A stretch of 64,000 nucleotides of DNA from Doris montereyensis (Eukaryota; Mollusca; Gastropoda; Nudibranchia; Dorididae): NCBI GenBank assembly GCA_037039925.1, contig JAXRKP010000208.1, positions 286,001 to 350,000 on the forward strand. Reading direction: 5' to 3'. Below are positions 36,301 through 47,672 of this stretch, piece after piece. Below the pieces are notes generated by a model. The model was given only the letters and a program-made list of their open reading frames with translations, made no database searches and had not been told where the DNA came from. How positions within the stretch are numbered: position 1 is the first letter of the stretch; each line of letters opens with the position of its first letter. Both the position numbers and the translations under genes were made by a program.

Positions 36301-39300
36301 TTCACATGGAACTATAAAAGAAGTTCAAAGAAGAGCAACAAAACAGATCCTAGGCATAAAGGATTTAACTTATGATGAAAGGCTGTGGAAACTCAGTATG
36401 CCAACACTTAGTTATAGGAAAATCCAAGGCAATATGATAGAAGCGTATAAGATAGTAAACAGCTTTTATGACGAACAAGTAGGGAGCTTCATCAAAAGGT
36501 TGTCCAGTATTTCTATACGCAAAAGGAACTACAGAAAACAGCATTAAATTGTCCAATCAAAGGAATAGAGCGTCAATGAGAGAGTGACACAATTTTGAAA
36601 CAGTCGCACGTACCAAGATCATAAATACAGTCTGCTGCCATTCATCGGACCATCTTTAATTGAACATAGTCTAATCTGACGCAATCATTGGGAACAAAAT
36701 AAATCTATTTTTGTTCTCTATAATAGATCCAACAATCTGTTATTCTGACTCGGGACACTAATTTTTGTCAACAATTTAGTACTTTGTAATTATCCTGTTG
36801 GCCGTCAATCTGCTGACATGATACTGCGTGCCCAAGAGATTTCAGAGCAATCAAGAACTTTTGCAAACAGCAATGATAATCCACTGGGTCTTGTATTCTA
36901 TACTACATGGCCCCAGGTGTCAAATTTTGTGTTTTGAAATGGACCATGACCTATGAAAGATGGTTAGCGATAAAGATGACATCACTTCTTTGAACTCAAC
37001 TCATCGGTGATCTGTTTTCATGCCTTTCGTTTATGGAGACTGGCCGAGACAGTCAGGAGCGCTAGCCTATACATAATGCAGGTGTCTCCGTCCGCTTGTC
37101 TGTCTGTTACTCTCTCTCTGTCTCTCTTTGTGTGTGTGTTTCTCTCTCCCTCCCTTCATCTCTTTTTTTTTCCACTCCCTCCCTTCATCTCTATCTCTTC
37201 TGTCCACTCCCTTCATCTCTATCACTTCCACACCCTCGCTCTCTCGTTGAAATGCGGTGTCACAATTACACTCTCTGAGATTTCAGCTCCTGCAAACCTG
37301 TCTCTACAAATATTTGCGTCCAATCCAGCCTTCTTTGAGGTGCCGGACAGTGTCTAATTAATGGCTGTAGACTGTACATATATATAAGAATAAGCTTGAT
37401 GAGTTCTGGGAGAAGCAAGAAATAATCTATAACTTATAACTATAATGTTTAGTCACAATCACCAAAAGCCATGAGAACAATAATCAAGAACAGTAGTCCA
37501 GCGAAAAGGATTATTAGAACCTGTGCTGGACATCAATGATAAGCAACACTAAGTAAGTATTTTAGATGGAGGTTACAATTTTTTTCGTCCTTAAAAATTG
37601 TTTACAACAGCTATATAAGAAAAAAGGTCACATACTTCACAAGTGAAGGTTTCGTTTAACATGATAATAATTCAATAACCCCTGTGATACAAATGTTTTT
37701 AAACAGTTTCTAATTTCACATTAGTAGTCCCTGCTTAAGAGGCAGCCACCTAAGGGGCCAATCCGCACTGGAGGTAGCCTTTTGCCTGTATCAAATTTTT
37801 TCCTCTTTAATTGTCATGCCTAAGAATCCACTTCATAAAACTTCAGTTTGGCTAAGAGACCGATTTTGCTTTCATTAGAAGGCCAAATGACCAACTAAAT
37901 TCAATGCAATGAAGTGAAAATTCAAATTTAGACCAGCAATGATGAGTTTCTGTATGTCTCGAAATAATAACAATCGTTTACTTGGCAAGCAAGGACGCTA
38001 CAAACTTTTCAATGATATAGGATGACTATATTTTGACAGTTACTGATATATATATACTAAAATCAAAAACTCGAACTCAAAAGCAAAACAATATCACTCC
38101 AGGAGCATTAGCGCTCTTGCTGAACGATAGGCCTAGCCGATAACTCACTCATCGTGATACACATTGTATGTATGTTAGCCAATGGTGGGCAAGTCATCGT
38201 AATGTACTAGATATACACACCCTCCCCCTCCTCTTTTAGGACTATCATTGTGCACTTCAAACACCTGTACTGGGTATGGATGAAGTCAGTATTGAAAAAG
38301 TATTAGAAATATTAGGCTTGGATCTACAGCATACAGCCTGTTGTGCTTCTCTAGTGTACTTTCCACGGTGACAGAATCCTGTTATAAGCGGTTTTTCCCT
38401 TCCCAGCTTTAATAGAGCCTAAGAGAGAAAGAGAAAAAGTAGAGATGGCGATGGTCTTGTTATAACCGGTGCCCACTGTATATGTATACAAGACACTAAA
38501 TTTAGCATTGACTGATGCAGCGTTTCTCTTTGGTTGGTGCCAGATATAATAGGAACACATCGGATATAAGAATACACACACACACACACTTGATCACTGA
38601 TGTTTTTATAATGGTCAACACTGTAATTTCCAATTAGCCTTATTGTTCATGTTAATGAAAGGAAAAGAACATTCTCTATCAAATATTATCATTTAAAACA
38701 CTATATTTTATACATTCAACGATGAGAAACTCAAAGTTTGTGTATAACATATATATATAATATATAGTTATTTTCAAGAATGTATATTGACTACCTTTCA
38801 AACCATCCCCATGCATCTGTACACCTTCAATGGAGTTATTTTTCATTATGTCCAAGAGCTGGTTTTCCAAATTTGGGAACTTCATTGAGTCATACTGAGG
38901 TCCTACATGCTGTATAAGAAAATGAGGACAAAAGATCAATGAGATTGAAGGGGAAATAATTCTCTTGATGAACAAAATGGCCATATAAAACTTTCTTAAA
39001 GCCTAGAACTAAAGATCAAGATTAAAATTATATATATTATATATAATATATTTTATCAATGAGCAAAAAAGTTGACATGGTTGAAAATTTGAAATTATGT
39101 CTTTTAACATCAATATGTACAGACATATATTAACATTTTAAATGGAGAGAGACTCAGTAATTATACTGAGAAGTAGAGTTGTGCTTTCAATATTAATAAT
39201 TCAAGATGTTGTTGGATTGGACGGTTTTTTAAAGAAAGAAAAAAAAATTTTTAAAAGAAAGAAAAAAAAACGCCCTTCCATCTTGGTTAATAATTCAAAA

Positions 39301-41427
39301 ACATCTGTAAGATTTTTTCCTTTAATTATAGTGGTGGTTTCGTTTTAATACATATTACATCTTTAGTTTATTAACAACCTCAACTAAATTCAATTTTTCT
39401 TTGTGTCTAATTTTACTTCGATGATAAATCAAAATTATTTCAACCAATTGTGACAATTAATTCAACAGGATGAGTCTTGATCAAGATTTTTTTACTGCTT
39501 TATGAAACCACAAGCATAGAGAATTGAAAACATAAAACCTCTAGGGATTGTTTAGACTTTATGAAGGGTAAATCTGTCTTAATAGCATCTATGCAGTATA
39601 ATGCAAATTAGATAATCCTTCTTTGCCATGTGAAGGGATAAATATGGTCAATTTATTATCAAATGAAAATCAGTCTTGTTCAAATAAACCGCTGTGTCAG
39701 ATTGACGGAAATGGCTGAGGCCAGCCACAGAACACTGCAGTAACTGGAGGCAACCTCTTTCTTTTTTCTTCTTTAATTACATACCTTTGTCATATGAGTG
39801 ATTCAAGTACATGGCACCTGACATTAGTATAGAGGTGTGTTACAAGCTGGAGGCAAATACCAACCCTGCCTGACAAGGATTAAGGGCATTTCTTCAGTAA
39901 CTAACAGAAACATTTTTTTAACAGATAAACATCGGGGGAAATTAAGACAAGAGTCTAGAACAGTGATTACCAACGAAGGGAGAATTTTGATTACTGATAA
40001 GCCCAGGAGGAGGGGTAGACATTCTGACATATGGTGACAGGGTGTATGGACTAAAAAAGTTGAGAACCACCGGTCTAGATATAGAGTGGTTTAACGTTAG
40101 TATGGCTACCTAAGGACCAGAGAAGTAGATGTCATGAAAAGAAAGGAACCTATTTGTGTTTATAAATCCCAACCACTCGCTACAAGAGAAAATACAATCT
40201 CAACAGATTCTTGTTAGTTATTGTATGGAACAGACAGCATTTATTTTTTTATCAAAATGAGAGCTTCTATTGAAATGAAGAGAACTTTTAACAGACACAT
40301 CAAACAGAACTGACCATATGTACTAATGTTGCTGTTATAGTTACACCACTCTAGATCTAGACTTTGTTGAAAGAAATCTTATTTTAAGTGTGATGTAATT
40401 TAATTTCAACAAAAGTTTAAGACGACAAGAATATGTCAACAACCATGAACCATGCCTTAAAATCTTACCTGGTATGATACCACATCGTCCACTGTTGGCA
40501 ATTCAAAGGAATTCTTAACATTAACAGCAGCTTGCTGAATTTGTCCTGGGAATGATGTACTTCTTCGAAAGTTTGAAGGAGCAAGATATGCCGACTGCTG
40601 AAGCTGTGGTTGTATTGCTTGTTTCTTATTTGTTGCCAGTGCATTCATGTTTGGTACAGATCTATGTTGTTGAACACTCCATGGTGTATACAGAGAGGCC
40701 TGAGATTGAGACTGTGAAACATTCCAATGAGGTTGCTGTCCATTATTCCAATTTGACATCATTGGAGGATTAGTACAAGTATTGACTAGCAGGTTTTGTT
40801 GAGGTTGAGGAAAACTGGTGACATTGTTGCTATGACCAGTAATAGCTCTTCCAGTTCGTCCTTGTTGAGACATTATTGCTGGTGTCTGTTGTGGTGGTTG
40901 ACTAGAAAAAGTCATATTCCCATTGTAAACAGTAGAGGTAAAGGATGGAGGAAAATGTTGAAAATTGGTTTTACTGTCATTGGAACTTTGTCTCGAGCTT
41001 AAACTATCATCAGAAAGGTTGACTGAGCCAACTGAAGCAGCCGACCAAAGCTGTGAATCCGAAACTGGGGGTTGGGCTGAGGATCTGGGTACTCCTGCTT
41101 CAAGGGAAATTCCTGCCATATGGCCACTAGGATTCAGAGTGATACTCTTCGGGGCTCATTATTTTCACTTGGTAATGTTCTGCCTAAATCCAAAACACTT
41201 AAAGAGTTACAGACCTTATCAGTTGAATTTCCATTTGCAGAGGTGGTGAATACTTGGCTTGTGGCCAGCTGTTTCGTTGAGGGACTTTCGAAAAGCCCAG
41301 GATCTTGCATCTTCCTAAATCCAATAGTATTTCCTGTGGTTATAGAGTCTAGCAACGGTGACGACTGAGAGGCAGGCGGTTGATTATAATCCAATATTCT
41401 TAGAACACTCAAATCAACGTCCCCCAT
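27085..41427 (-). CDS. CPEB2/3/4-class (Orb2-class) translation regulator, eight coding exons, frame breaks
   Basis: Cytoplasmic polyadenylation element-binding proteins bind U-rich elements in mRNA 3' UTRs and control poly(A) length and translation. Coding exons (minus strand): 41427-40469, 38909-38795, 35651-35478, 32852-32763, 31707-31590, 30802-30688, 29072-28891 and 27313 to 27085. All introns are GT/AG. The protein has a Q/N-rich N-terminal region, a Y-D-S-M...L-E-N-Q-L-L-D-I-M motif, RRM1 (V-F-V-G-G-L), RRM2 (I-F-V-G-G-V-P-R-P-L-R-A) and a Cys/His zinc-binding C-terminus. R-K-V-F-V-G-G-L-P-P-D-I and Y-A-G-I-D-T-D-P-E-L-K mark the CPEB2-4 class rather than CPEB1. Three apparent 1-base indels (about 41137-41155, 31696-31699, 27130-27133) break the frame. 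Mended, it would be about 650 residues. Upstream non-coding exons are unknown. Confidence 0.9.
28260..28380. repeat. 45-bp repeat with palindromic CCCTATATTTAGGG cores
   Basis: Three cores at 28270, 28315 and 28359 read CCCTTGATTTAGGG, CCCTATATTTAGGG and CCCTATATTTAGGG. They are spaced 45 and 44 bases, separated by similar GC-rich linkers containing GGGAAGCG. It is a GC-rich island inside an AT-rich CPEB intron, of unknown type. Confidence 0.75.
28891..29072 (-). CDS. CPEB coding exon 7: RRM2 body
   Basis: The exon is 182 bases, entering after one base of a split Val codon and leaving in phase 0. It encodes E-L-A-M-I-M-D-R-L-Y-G-G-V, Y-A-G-I-D-T-D-P-E-L-K and the RNP1-like G-A-G-R-V-A-F-S, ending D-K-R before a GTAAGA donor. 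It is almost identical to vertebrate CPEB2-4 over this stretch. Confidence 0.95.
30688..30802 (-). CDS. CPEB coding exon 6: inter-RRM linker and RRM2 start
   Basis: The exon is 115 bases, starting in phase 0 after CACAG. It encodes V-Q-I-R-P-W-S-L-S-D-S-D-F, then D-P-R-K-T-I-F-V-G-G-V (RNP2 of RRM2) and P-R-P-L-R-A. The donor is GTATAT. Confidence 0.95.
31590..31707 (-). CDS. CPEB coding exon 5: RRM1 second half, frame broken
   Basis: The length is 118 bases, but the incoming phase (two bases needed) and the outgoing phase 0 demand a length of 3n+2. One base is missing. From the splice site the frame reads G-Y-C-F then stop. One extra T in the T4 run (minus strand of 31696-31699) gives G-Y-C-F-L-I-F-Q-D-E, the family RNP1 motif. 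The rest encodes S-V-Q-N-L-I-D-A-C and V-S-S-P-T-M-K-D-K-P. Confidence 0.9.
32546..32650 (+). repeat. SINE family B, head only
   Basis: It has CTCGGTAGTCCAGAGGCAAAG, GGCCTCTCAACCAAAAGGTAG and the B-box-like GGTTCCAGCCCC, then stops before the body. It lies in a CPEB intron, opposite to the gene. Confidence 0.75.
32763..32852 (-). CDS. CPEB coding exon 4: RRM1 middle
   Basis: The exon is 90 bases, with acceptor TTTTTCAG above 32852 and donor GTGAGA below 32763. It encodes E-E-I-T-R-A-F-R-K-F-G and V-V-D-W-P-H-K-A-E-S-K-S-Y, ending P-P-K plus one base of Gly. Confidence 0.95.
33642..33797. repeat. 80-bp tandem duplication
   Basis: Two units start at 33642 and 33722, each with CTTAGCAAA, AAATAAG or GATAAG, and a CCTT...GCGTCAC end. 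Intronic in CPEB. Confidence 0.65.
34414..34692 (-). repeat. SINE family B, full-length
   Basis: On the minus strand it runs from the tRNA-like head (GGTAGTCCAGAGGTAAGG, B-box-like GGTTTGAGCCC) through the CAGGTAGGTGGATTGACAC block to the tail TTAGTTGTGGATGTGGGTAAG. It gives rise to spurious frames containing L-K-P-T-T-F-W-L-R-G. Intronic in CPEB, same strand. Confidence 0.8.
34915..35077. mobile_element. hAT-type MITE
   Basis: Perfect 15-base terminal inverted repeats CAATGGTTCTTAACC (34915-34929) and its complement (35063-35077) match the well-known hAT end pattern CAGTGGTTCTCAACC. Flanks GTTCAAAC and GTCTACAC agree at 5 of 8 positions, as a decayed 8-base target duplication. It is 163 bases and non-coding. 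Intronic in CPEB. Confidence 0.75.
35478..35651 (-). CDS. CPEB coding exon 3: acidic linker and RRM1 start
   Basis: The exon is 174 bases. The acceptor TTGCAG at 35657-35652 was chosen over a CAG six bases earlier because it gives L-K-G-K, as in the family L-K-G motif. It encodes M-E-D-A-L-G-D-D-G-S, a Ser/Pro linker, then R-F-S-R-K-V-F-V-G-G-L-P-P-D-I. The donor is GTAATC. Confidence 0.92.
35868..36045. repeat. 70-bp tandem duplication
   Basis: AGTATTATCCTCTTG starts units at 35868 and 35938, and GAAGATCTGCAGATATAGAT recurs, also at about 36021. Intronic in CPEB. Confidence 0.7.
36225..36720 (+). mobile_element. decayed LINE fragment, C-terminal end of RT protein
   Basis: The plus-strand frame has L-Y-K-S-L-V-R-T-Y-L-D, then after a stop and frame change I-K-E-V-Q-R-R-A-T-K-Q-I-L-G, L-T-Y-D-E-R-L-W-K-L and M-I-E-A-Y-K-I-V-N. 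These are the usual residues after the catalytic region in animal LINE proteins. Stops and frame changes show it is dead. Confidence 0.7.
38795..38909 (-). CDS. CPEB coding exon 2: conserved L-E-N-Q-L-L-D-I-M motif
   Basis: The exon is 115 bases, entering in phase 0 after TATACAG and leaving in phase 1 at GTAGTC. It encodes Y-D-S-M-K-F-P-N-L-E-N-Q-L-L-D-I-M-K, matching the vertebrate segment Y-D-S-L...L-E-N-S-L-I-D-I-M, and ends L-K. Confidence 0.92.
39961..40072. mobile_element. hAT-type MITE with 8-base target duplication
   Basis: Ends CAGTGATTACCAAC on the left and GTTGAGAACCACCG on the right are imperfect inverted repeats of the hAT type. The flanks GTCTAGAA (39953-39960) and GTCTAGAT (40073-40080) agree at 7 of 8 bases. 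It is 112 bases and non-coding. Intronic in CPEB. Confidence 0.7.
40469..41427 (-). CDS. CPEB coding exon 1: start and Q/N-rich region, frame broken
   Basis: The proposed start is M-G-D-V-D-L-S-V-L at 41427; an upstream in-frame ATG at 41487 is possible. This frame runs through S-E-N-N-E-P-R and stops at 41134. The frame from 41155 down (K-S-I-T-L-N-P-S-G-H-M) runs to the donor at 40469. The two meet within 41137-41155, which suggests one missing base. The downstream part is Q/N-rich (about 24 Gln and 19 Asn in roughly 155 residues by hand count) and ends with A-P-S-N-F-R-R-S-T, like vertebrate A-P-P-K-F-T-R-S-T. Alternatively translation starts at the Met at 41119. Confidence 0.8.
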
Positions 41428-41867
41428 TAGCAAAAAAGGACAGACCCTGACGTTGGTGTTTTGACCTGAAATAGCTCTGAACGTCAAGCTAACCAGCGTC
41501 CCTGCCTGATGCTCACTATGGACTGTACTTGGCCACGTCTGCTAGCCAAACGATTCGTCCCGTCCCAGTTCTAGTAGTCCCGCACTTGCATCTCACTCAG
41601 GTTTCCAAATGGGGATGAGAATCATTCATTGGTTATTAATCTGTACAATTACAAAAAGAATATCAATACACAATATGTTGCAATGTTCTATACATCTAAT
41701 CTATTTTACGTTAAGAAAAAATCATTCTAATTATTAAAAAATTTATGTTAAGAAAATTCTTAATGTCAACAAAGTATTTTACACTAATACATTGATTCTG
41801 ACTTTCGATTTCCCATTAACCTCGGCAAAGTAAACGTTCTGGGATTTATTATTATGATGGTGATTAT

Positions 41868-41892
41868 TATTAGATCTAGATCTAGATCTATA
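41868..41892. promoter_or_regulatory. AGATCT palindrome run upstream of CPEB
   Basis: Three overlapping AGATCT/TCTAGA units in a row, about 450 bases upstream of the proposed CPEB start. Compare the clusters at 4540-5900 and 46690-47180. Function is inference. Confidence 0.35.
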
Positions 41893-41932
41893 TCATTGTT
41901 ATCTTATCTAAATATCTAGTACATGTAGTAAT

Positions 41933-42438
<506 letters not shown>

Positions 42439-42489
42439 CATGTCACAAAAGTTTCTTACATGAATCATAACTGGGTCGGTTTAGTCTGA

Positions 42490-42513
42490 CCCCCACCCCC
42501 ACCCCCACCCCCA
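42490..42513. repeat. (CCCCCA)n short array
   Basis: Four CCCCCA-like units just right of the trinucleotide array. Confidence 0.85.
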
Positions 42514-42889
42514 TTTCCCAAAGGACGATGAGCCAGCTCTTGCCGACCATATACCAAAATCCGACATACCTTTGATATATGTAATGTGGTTTGAATTCGA
42601 GCTTCAAACTTCAAGCATCAGCGACCAGCACCTCAGCGACTATTTTCTACGTCCCATCACTACCAACTACATGTGCTTCCACCTCTAGGCTCCTTCAAAA
42701 CAACAATAGTTTTATCTGATACAATTTATAAAAACAAAAATATTGGAAACAATGACATGTTGTAATCAGAAGATAAACTGCTCTTTAGTAAGAAAGTACA
42801 AAAAAAGTCCTGACCAATAATTTAACTACTATGCCAACGCAATGCAAATTTACTGTCAGGGAGAATGTCACGACTTTCAAATCACCTAT

Positions 42890-43925
42890 TAAACAGAATT
42901 TATTGACTACGAAAACGCCTTCGACATCGTAGATAGAGACACACTCTGGAAACTACTCAGACATTGTGAAATTCCAGAGAAGATTATCTCCCTCATCCGG
43001 TGCAATTATCAGGATATGAGCTGCAGGGTTGTCAATGCAGGCCATTTGCTAGACAGTTTTGAGGTGAAGCCTAGGGTACGTCAGTGATGTCTACTGTCAT
43101 CCTTCCTCTTCCTCCTAGTAATTGTCTGGATCATGAAGACCCCAACTAGAGGTAGGAACAATGGAATACAGTGGACACAGCTGGACGACCTTGGCTTTGC
43201 TGATGATCTAGCACTGCTCTCCACAATCGCATACAGATGCAGGGCAAGACCACCCACCTTGAGACAACAGCAGCATGGACAGGGCTGAAGATCAATAAGA
43301 CAAAGACAAAGCTGATGAAGATAAACACCACAGTCAGTACTCCAGTCACAATAGGTGGAGAACCCATCAAGGAAGTAGACGTAATTGTGTACTTGGGAAG
43401 CATGGTTGCCAGGATAGGCAAGGCCCGAGCAGCATTTATCATGCTATAATACATCTGAGCCTCATATGGAAACAAAGATACGTATCTTCAATTCAAACGT
43501 GAATTCGGTCCTGCGTTATGTCTGTGAGACATGGAGAATGGTCGGGACAACACAACGGACAATCCACACATCTATCAACACCTGTCTGAGGCGCATTTTT
43601 AAGATCAGGTGTCCTGAAAAAATAAGGAATAAAGACCTTTGGCAGCGAGCAGGACAGGAACAAGTGGCTATATCGATCCTGCGAAGAACGTGGGGTTGGC
43701 TTGGACACACCCTCAGGAAACCAGCATCCAGCACCACACGACAGTCCCTGGTCTGGAACCCGCAGGGGAAAAGGAAGAGAGGACGACCTCACAGCACCTG
43801 GAGGCGAGATAAGGATGCAGGGAACCAACTGGACAGAAATTCAGCGGGCAGCCCAGAATAGAGTGCGATGACGAGATGTCGTCGATGGTCTATGCTCACC
43901 CCAGAGCTACGGCCTAAGTAATTAG
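42890..43925 (+). mobile_element. decayed LINE, RT catalytic region to C-terminus
   Basis: Read in order on the plus strand: F-I-D-Y-E-N-A-F-D (RT motif), R-V-R-Q-stop-C-L-L-S-S-F-L-F with TGA where Gly is expected, F-A-D-D at 43196-43207, G-E-P-I-K-E-V-D-V-I-V-Y-L-G-S, L-R-R-I-F-K-I-R-C-P-E-K-I-R-N-K-D-L-W, W-G-W-L-G-H-T-L-R-K-P and K-R-K-R-G-R-P-H-S-T-W-R-R-D. These are typical of LINEs in marine invertebrates. Several frame changes are present, so it is inactive. The 5' part is absent. Confidence 0.85.
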
Positions 43926-44394
43926 TAAAAAACAAAATAAAAGCTGAGAAAAAAGACCCAACCAATAAGAATCCTAAAAGAGATCGGGAGCTTTCAAATG
44001 TCAAATTCATATTGTGAATTTGAAAAAAAGCTCCTTTCTCTGCAGCTGGGATTGCCAATAATATTTTGAAACTAACACAGGAATTGCGAATTATCGCCGA
44101 AAAGCTTGTTTGTTTTTTTATTTCATTTTCTCAAATTTGCTTTATAATCACAAGGCCAATGCATTTTTGTCGTAAAACCAATTGGATATATTGATATGCA
44201 AACATTTTCAGTCTCTTTTTTTGCATCATTTTCATTTTTAGATGACGCAGGCTATTTCAAACCGAAATTTGTTTAATTCAGTCAACTACCTGACAGCATT
44301 CAAACTCAAAACTTTATTGCAACAGCATTGTCGGGTAGCTTTCATCAAGATTACAATTAGGAAATACATATATCAGTCACGAATGTGGAGAAAT

Positions 44395-44850
44395 ATTTAA
44401 TTCTGACTTAAAATCAGCTCCCCTCTATGAACTATGGATGTGAAATATGGAATATGCCTCTATGAAGCTACACATATTTAAAAATGGACGCCTGACAGAT
44501 TCTGAGAATTAGATAACCGTCAATTTCAGATGTTTAGACATTTGACATAGAACAGGTAGAAATAAAAAGAATTAGAAATAGATCAGAGAAGATACAAGTA
44601 GGCAGGGCACATCCACCGAAAACCAGACGCCAACATTACATAAAGAGTATTGTAATGGAATCCAATGAGAGCAAAGAGGAGGGGAAGGCCGCAACAGCAG
44701 GATGACAAAATTCTTGGAAAGACCGTAAGAGAAATGGCATACATTCCTGGGAAAAGCTCACGAATGTAGCTAAAGACGAGATAAGGATTAAGAATGTTGA
44801 TTCGTGGCCTACATCCTGACGAGGATGGCAGACAATGAGGATGAGTTTCA
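44395..44850 (+). mobile_element. decayed LINE, C-terminal fragment
   Basis: The plus-strand frame reads W-A-G-H-I-H-R-K-P-D-A-N-I-T with stops, then K-R-R-G-R-P-Q-Q-Q-D-D, corresponding to the G-H-x-x-R-K-P and R-G-R-P motifs of LINE C-termini. It is more decayed than the copy at 42890. Confidence 0.6.
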
Positions 44851-45410
44851 GCCAGACCACTAAACACAATTAAGTATGGCATTTTTTTTTCTGAAGAAGA
44901 ATTTTCTTTCCAATACCGTTACGTCTATAGAGTGGAAAAAATATCCAGTTTTCTATAGCATGAAGCAGAACAAGTGATGGTAGGTGCATTATTTCCTATA
45001 CATAATACTAGTCTGTCGCCGATTCCCCCTCCCATTGATGCTGGTACTCAGTTGTACTTGGATCGAGTAAGAAAATGTCTGTCAAGCGTCTTTCCAATGG
45101 ACACAAGGTCGGACCTAGCATTGCCAGCATTCGAAAACCCAGCACTCAGGACCTCACAATCCCAAGTCTGACAGTAACAACCTAAGCACTGGGCTACCTT
45201 CGACTCACTTTCTGAAATAGGCCTAGAGCAGTTTCCGCCATGTTGGCATCAGATACAATAATAGCATGCCATTGTCTTTTGGATCGAATGACATTGTTTC
45301 AAATAACTGATATAGCCAATTAAAATGGATTAATCTCTCGACATAGTTTGTACATATTTCTTTCAGAATGATATTTCATTCGTATACCGACAAAATCAGA
45401 GTTTGATTTG

Positions 45411-45703
45411 ATTTGATCACATCCACAACTAAGGTGATCTTTGGTTTTTTTTTGTAGGATTTTTAATTTTGCCTGTACTGCCCTGTAAACAGGCAATGTA
45501 TCTTTAACGTGCACAGAGTATTGGGATATGCACACGGGGCCTCCTTTTATCGCCCTTCTCCGATGGGACCAGGTGCCGATCAACCTACCTGAACAAGGGG
45601 GTAGATTGTACTTGAAAAATTGTTGACCCGTTAGAGGAGCTTGAAACCACTACGTTTTGATTGAGAGGCCGACACCTTGCCTCTGGATGACCGAATCTCC
45701 CCC
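45411..45703 (-). repeat. SINE family B, full-length
   Basis: On the minus strand it has the head TCATCCAGAGGCAAGG, then CAAGGTTGATCGGCAC-type body blocks, the CACGTTAAAGATACATTG block and the tail CACCTTAGTTGTGGATGTG. A (GA)n tract abuts its head end. Confidence 0.78.
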
Positions 45704-45710
45704 CTGGATC

Positions 45711-45885
<175 letters not shown>

Positions 45886-46689
45886 AGAGACGGATTGATT
45901 TTTTGGCGGGCTTGAAGTAGAGAGGAGAAACATAACAAACAATAAAGACAAATTGATGATAAAAATAGTAATAATGTGTAATTGTCCTTGTTCATAGGCA
46001 AAAAACACTCCACATGATCAATATTTTTTACACTCAGTCGTTGAACAATTTCAACTCATTGATTTACAAACACATTCTTTTTCTTCTTCCTAATACCGGG
46101 TATATGTATTTGCAGTCAACCTCTTGTCATTGCCTTTTCCTTTTCTTCATCTTATGAACGTGCTTTCAAATATCATTGAATGGTCGTGGCATCACAGCTG
46201 GAGCTAACAAATCCATGGACAAGGTCAGGACATCCAGACAAGTATTCCCCGGGAAAATGATTCCAGTCTTTACATTCAGAGGTCAATAGTATTTCACACC
46301 TCACGTGCCGTGCCCCTTTGAAAACGTCGTCGTTAACGAGAAATCTTCTATATCGAAGAGCACAAAAGGAGGTAATTCGACATTTCCAGTTTCGTATTTG
46401 TACTTCCGGCCTTGACTGGACCAAAACAGATTCGTTTATCTTTGTCATAACACTGACTAGATCTATTTAATGCTCAAAGATTTCACAAAATGTGCCAACA
46501 AAATTCATCTTAACGTGACGAAAAGTTTTTGAATGATTCATATCTGTCACTACCCTCATACGCATCTAACTGAGTATGATTTCAACTAGGATTTAATTTC
46601 AGAAGTCTCAATTTTCACACTCATAAAATAAAGATATTTTCTATGTTATTTCAATTTTTCATGTCATATGCAACATTCAACATATATAT

Positions 46690-47180
46690 TTAGATTCTAG
46701 ATCTCGATCAAGATCTTCATGAAATCTGATCTACAACCGTCTAATCTATTTAATCAAAACTTAAACTAGAATATAGATCTTGAAGATCGTCATTCTGATT
46801 TGTCATCAAAGTTCAAAGGGACATATAATGTAACCAACTATCTATAGCCTATCAAGAACAGACCCAGGCTCTTCAGATATAAATCTAGATCTAGTGCCTA
46901 ATAATTATAGACATATAATCTATATCTAGAGCTAGCACTATTTCTATTGTCCATCTGACTTCTGACAACCAGATCTAGATCTACTTCTAATGTAAGCCTG
47001 AAAGTGAAGTATCACAGAGACGTCCTTCACAGTATTATATGATGTTTTATTTCCCTGTCTCCTGAATGCTGCCCTATTTTTAGTGAGAAATCTATTCCCA
47101 AGAACCTTATTTACGATACTGTTGTTAAAGATAGTCTAGATCTAGATGTATATAGTTCATAGAGATCAAATAAAGATCTT
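46690..47180. promoter_or_regulatory. AGATCT/TCTAGA palindrome cluster upstream of MARCHF5
   Basis: Palindromes at about 46692, 46775, 46882, 46925, 46971, 47132 and 47170 lie 110 to 600 bases upstream of the MARCHF5 start codon. A regulatory role is inference from the same placement at other genes in this window. Confidence 0.4.
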
Positions 47181-47291
47181 GTGAACTCTCGATGAAAAAG
47201 AAAGGAATTTATCTACTTGACAAGAAATATTGGTGAATGATACTTGCAGTCATACTTTTGAAGCCAGGTCAACCAAAAAAATTTCTTCAAA

Positions 47292-47326
47292 ATGTCTCAA
47301 AGTCGACTACATTATGACGAAGATAG
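47292..47326 (+). CDS. MARCHF5: MARCHF5 coding exon 1
   Basis: ATG at 47292 and 11 codons plus two bases, ending before GTAAGT. It encodes a short N-terminus (M-S-Q-S-R-L-H-Y-D-E-D). Family members vary here; the phase fits exon 2, which supports this start. Confidence 0.75.
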
Positions 47327-47640
47327 GTAAGTTTCCCACATTCTGTTTTGAAAAATTTAAGTTTTGATGAATGGATGGAGGAGTGGCATTGGTAATTCTA
47401 AAAAGCATTGGATGGAAATTGGTTACAGCCAAGGGTTTAAATTCATTATTTGATTTCGGGGCTTCATTCAATTTTAAGTTTGATCACTCACTTGGGCCTG
47501 GTATGTGAAAAGGACAATAAAGGGTCATTATTTATTAAAAAACAGAGCTTCTGATAGGCAAGGGTATTGCTGTGAGATATAAATGAACCCTTTTCATGAC
47601 TAGACAACTCAAAGACTCACCCGCAGCATCCTCCTCCTCT

Positions 47641-47672
<32 letters not shown>

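Noticed and set aside
43466..43861. 131-codon frame as a host gene
   Set aside because: Its motifs are those of a LINE C-terminus, and the upstream RT region has a stop and frame changes, so it is a dead element.
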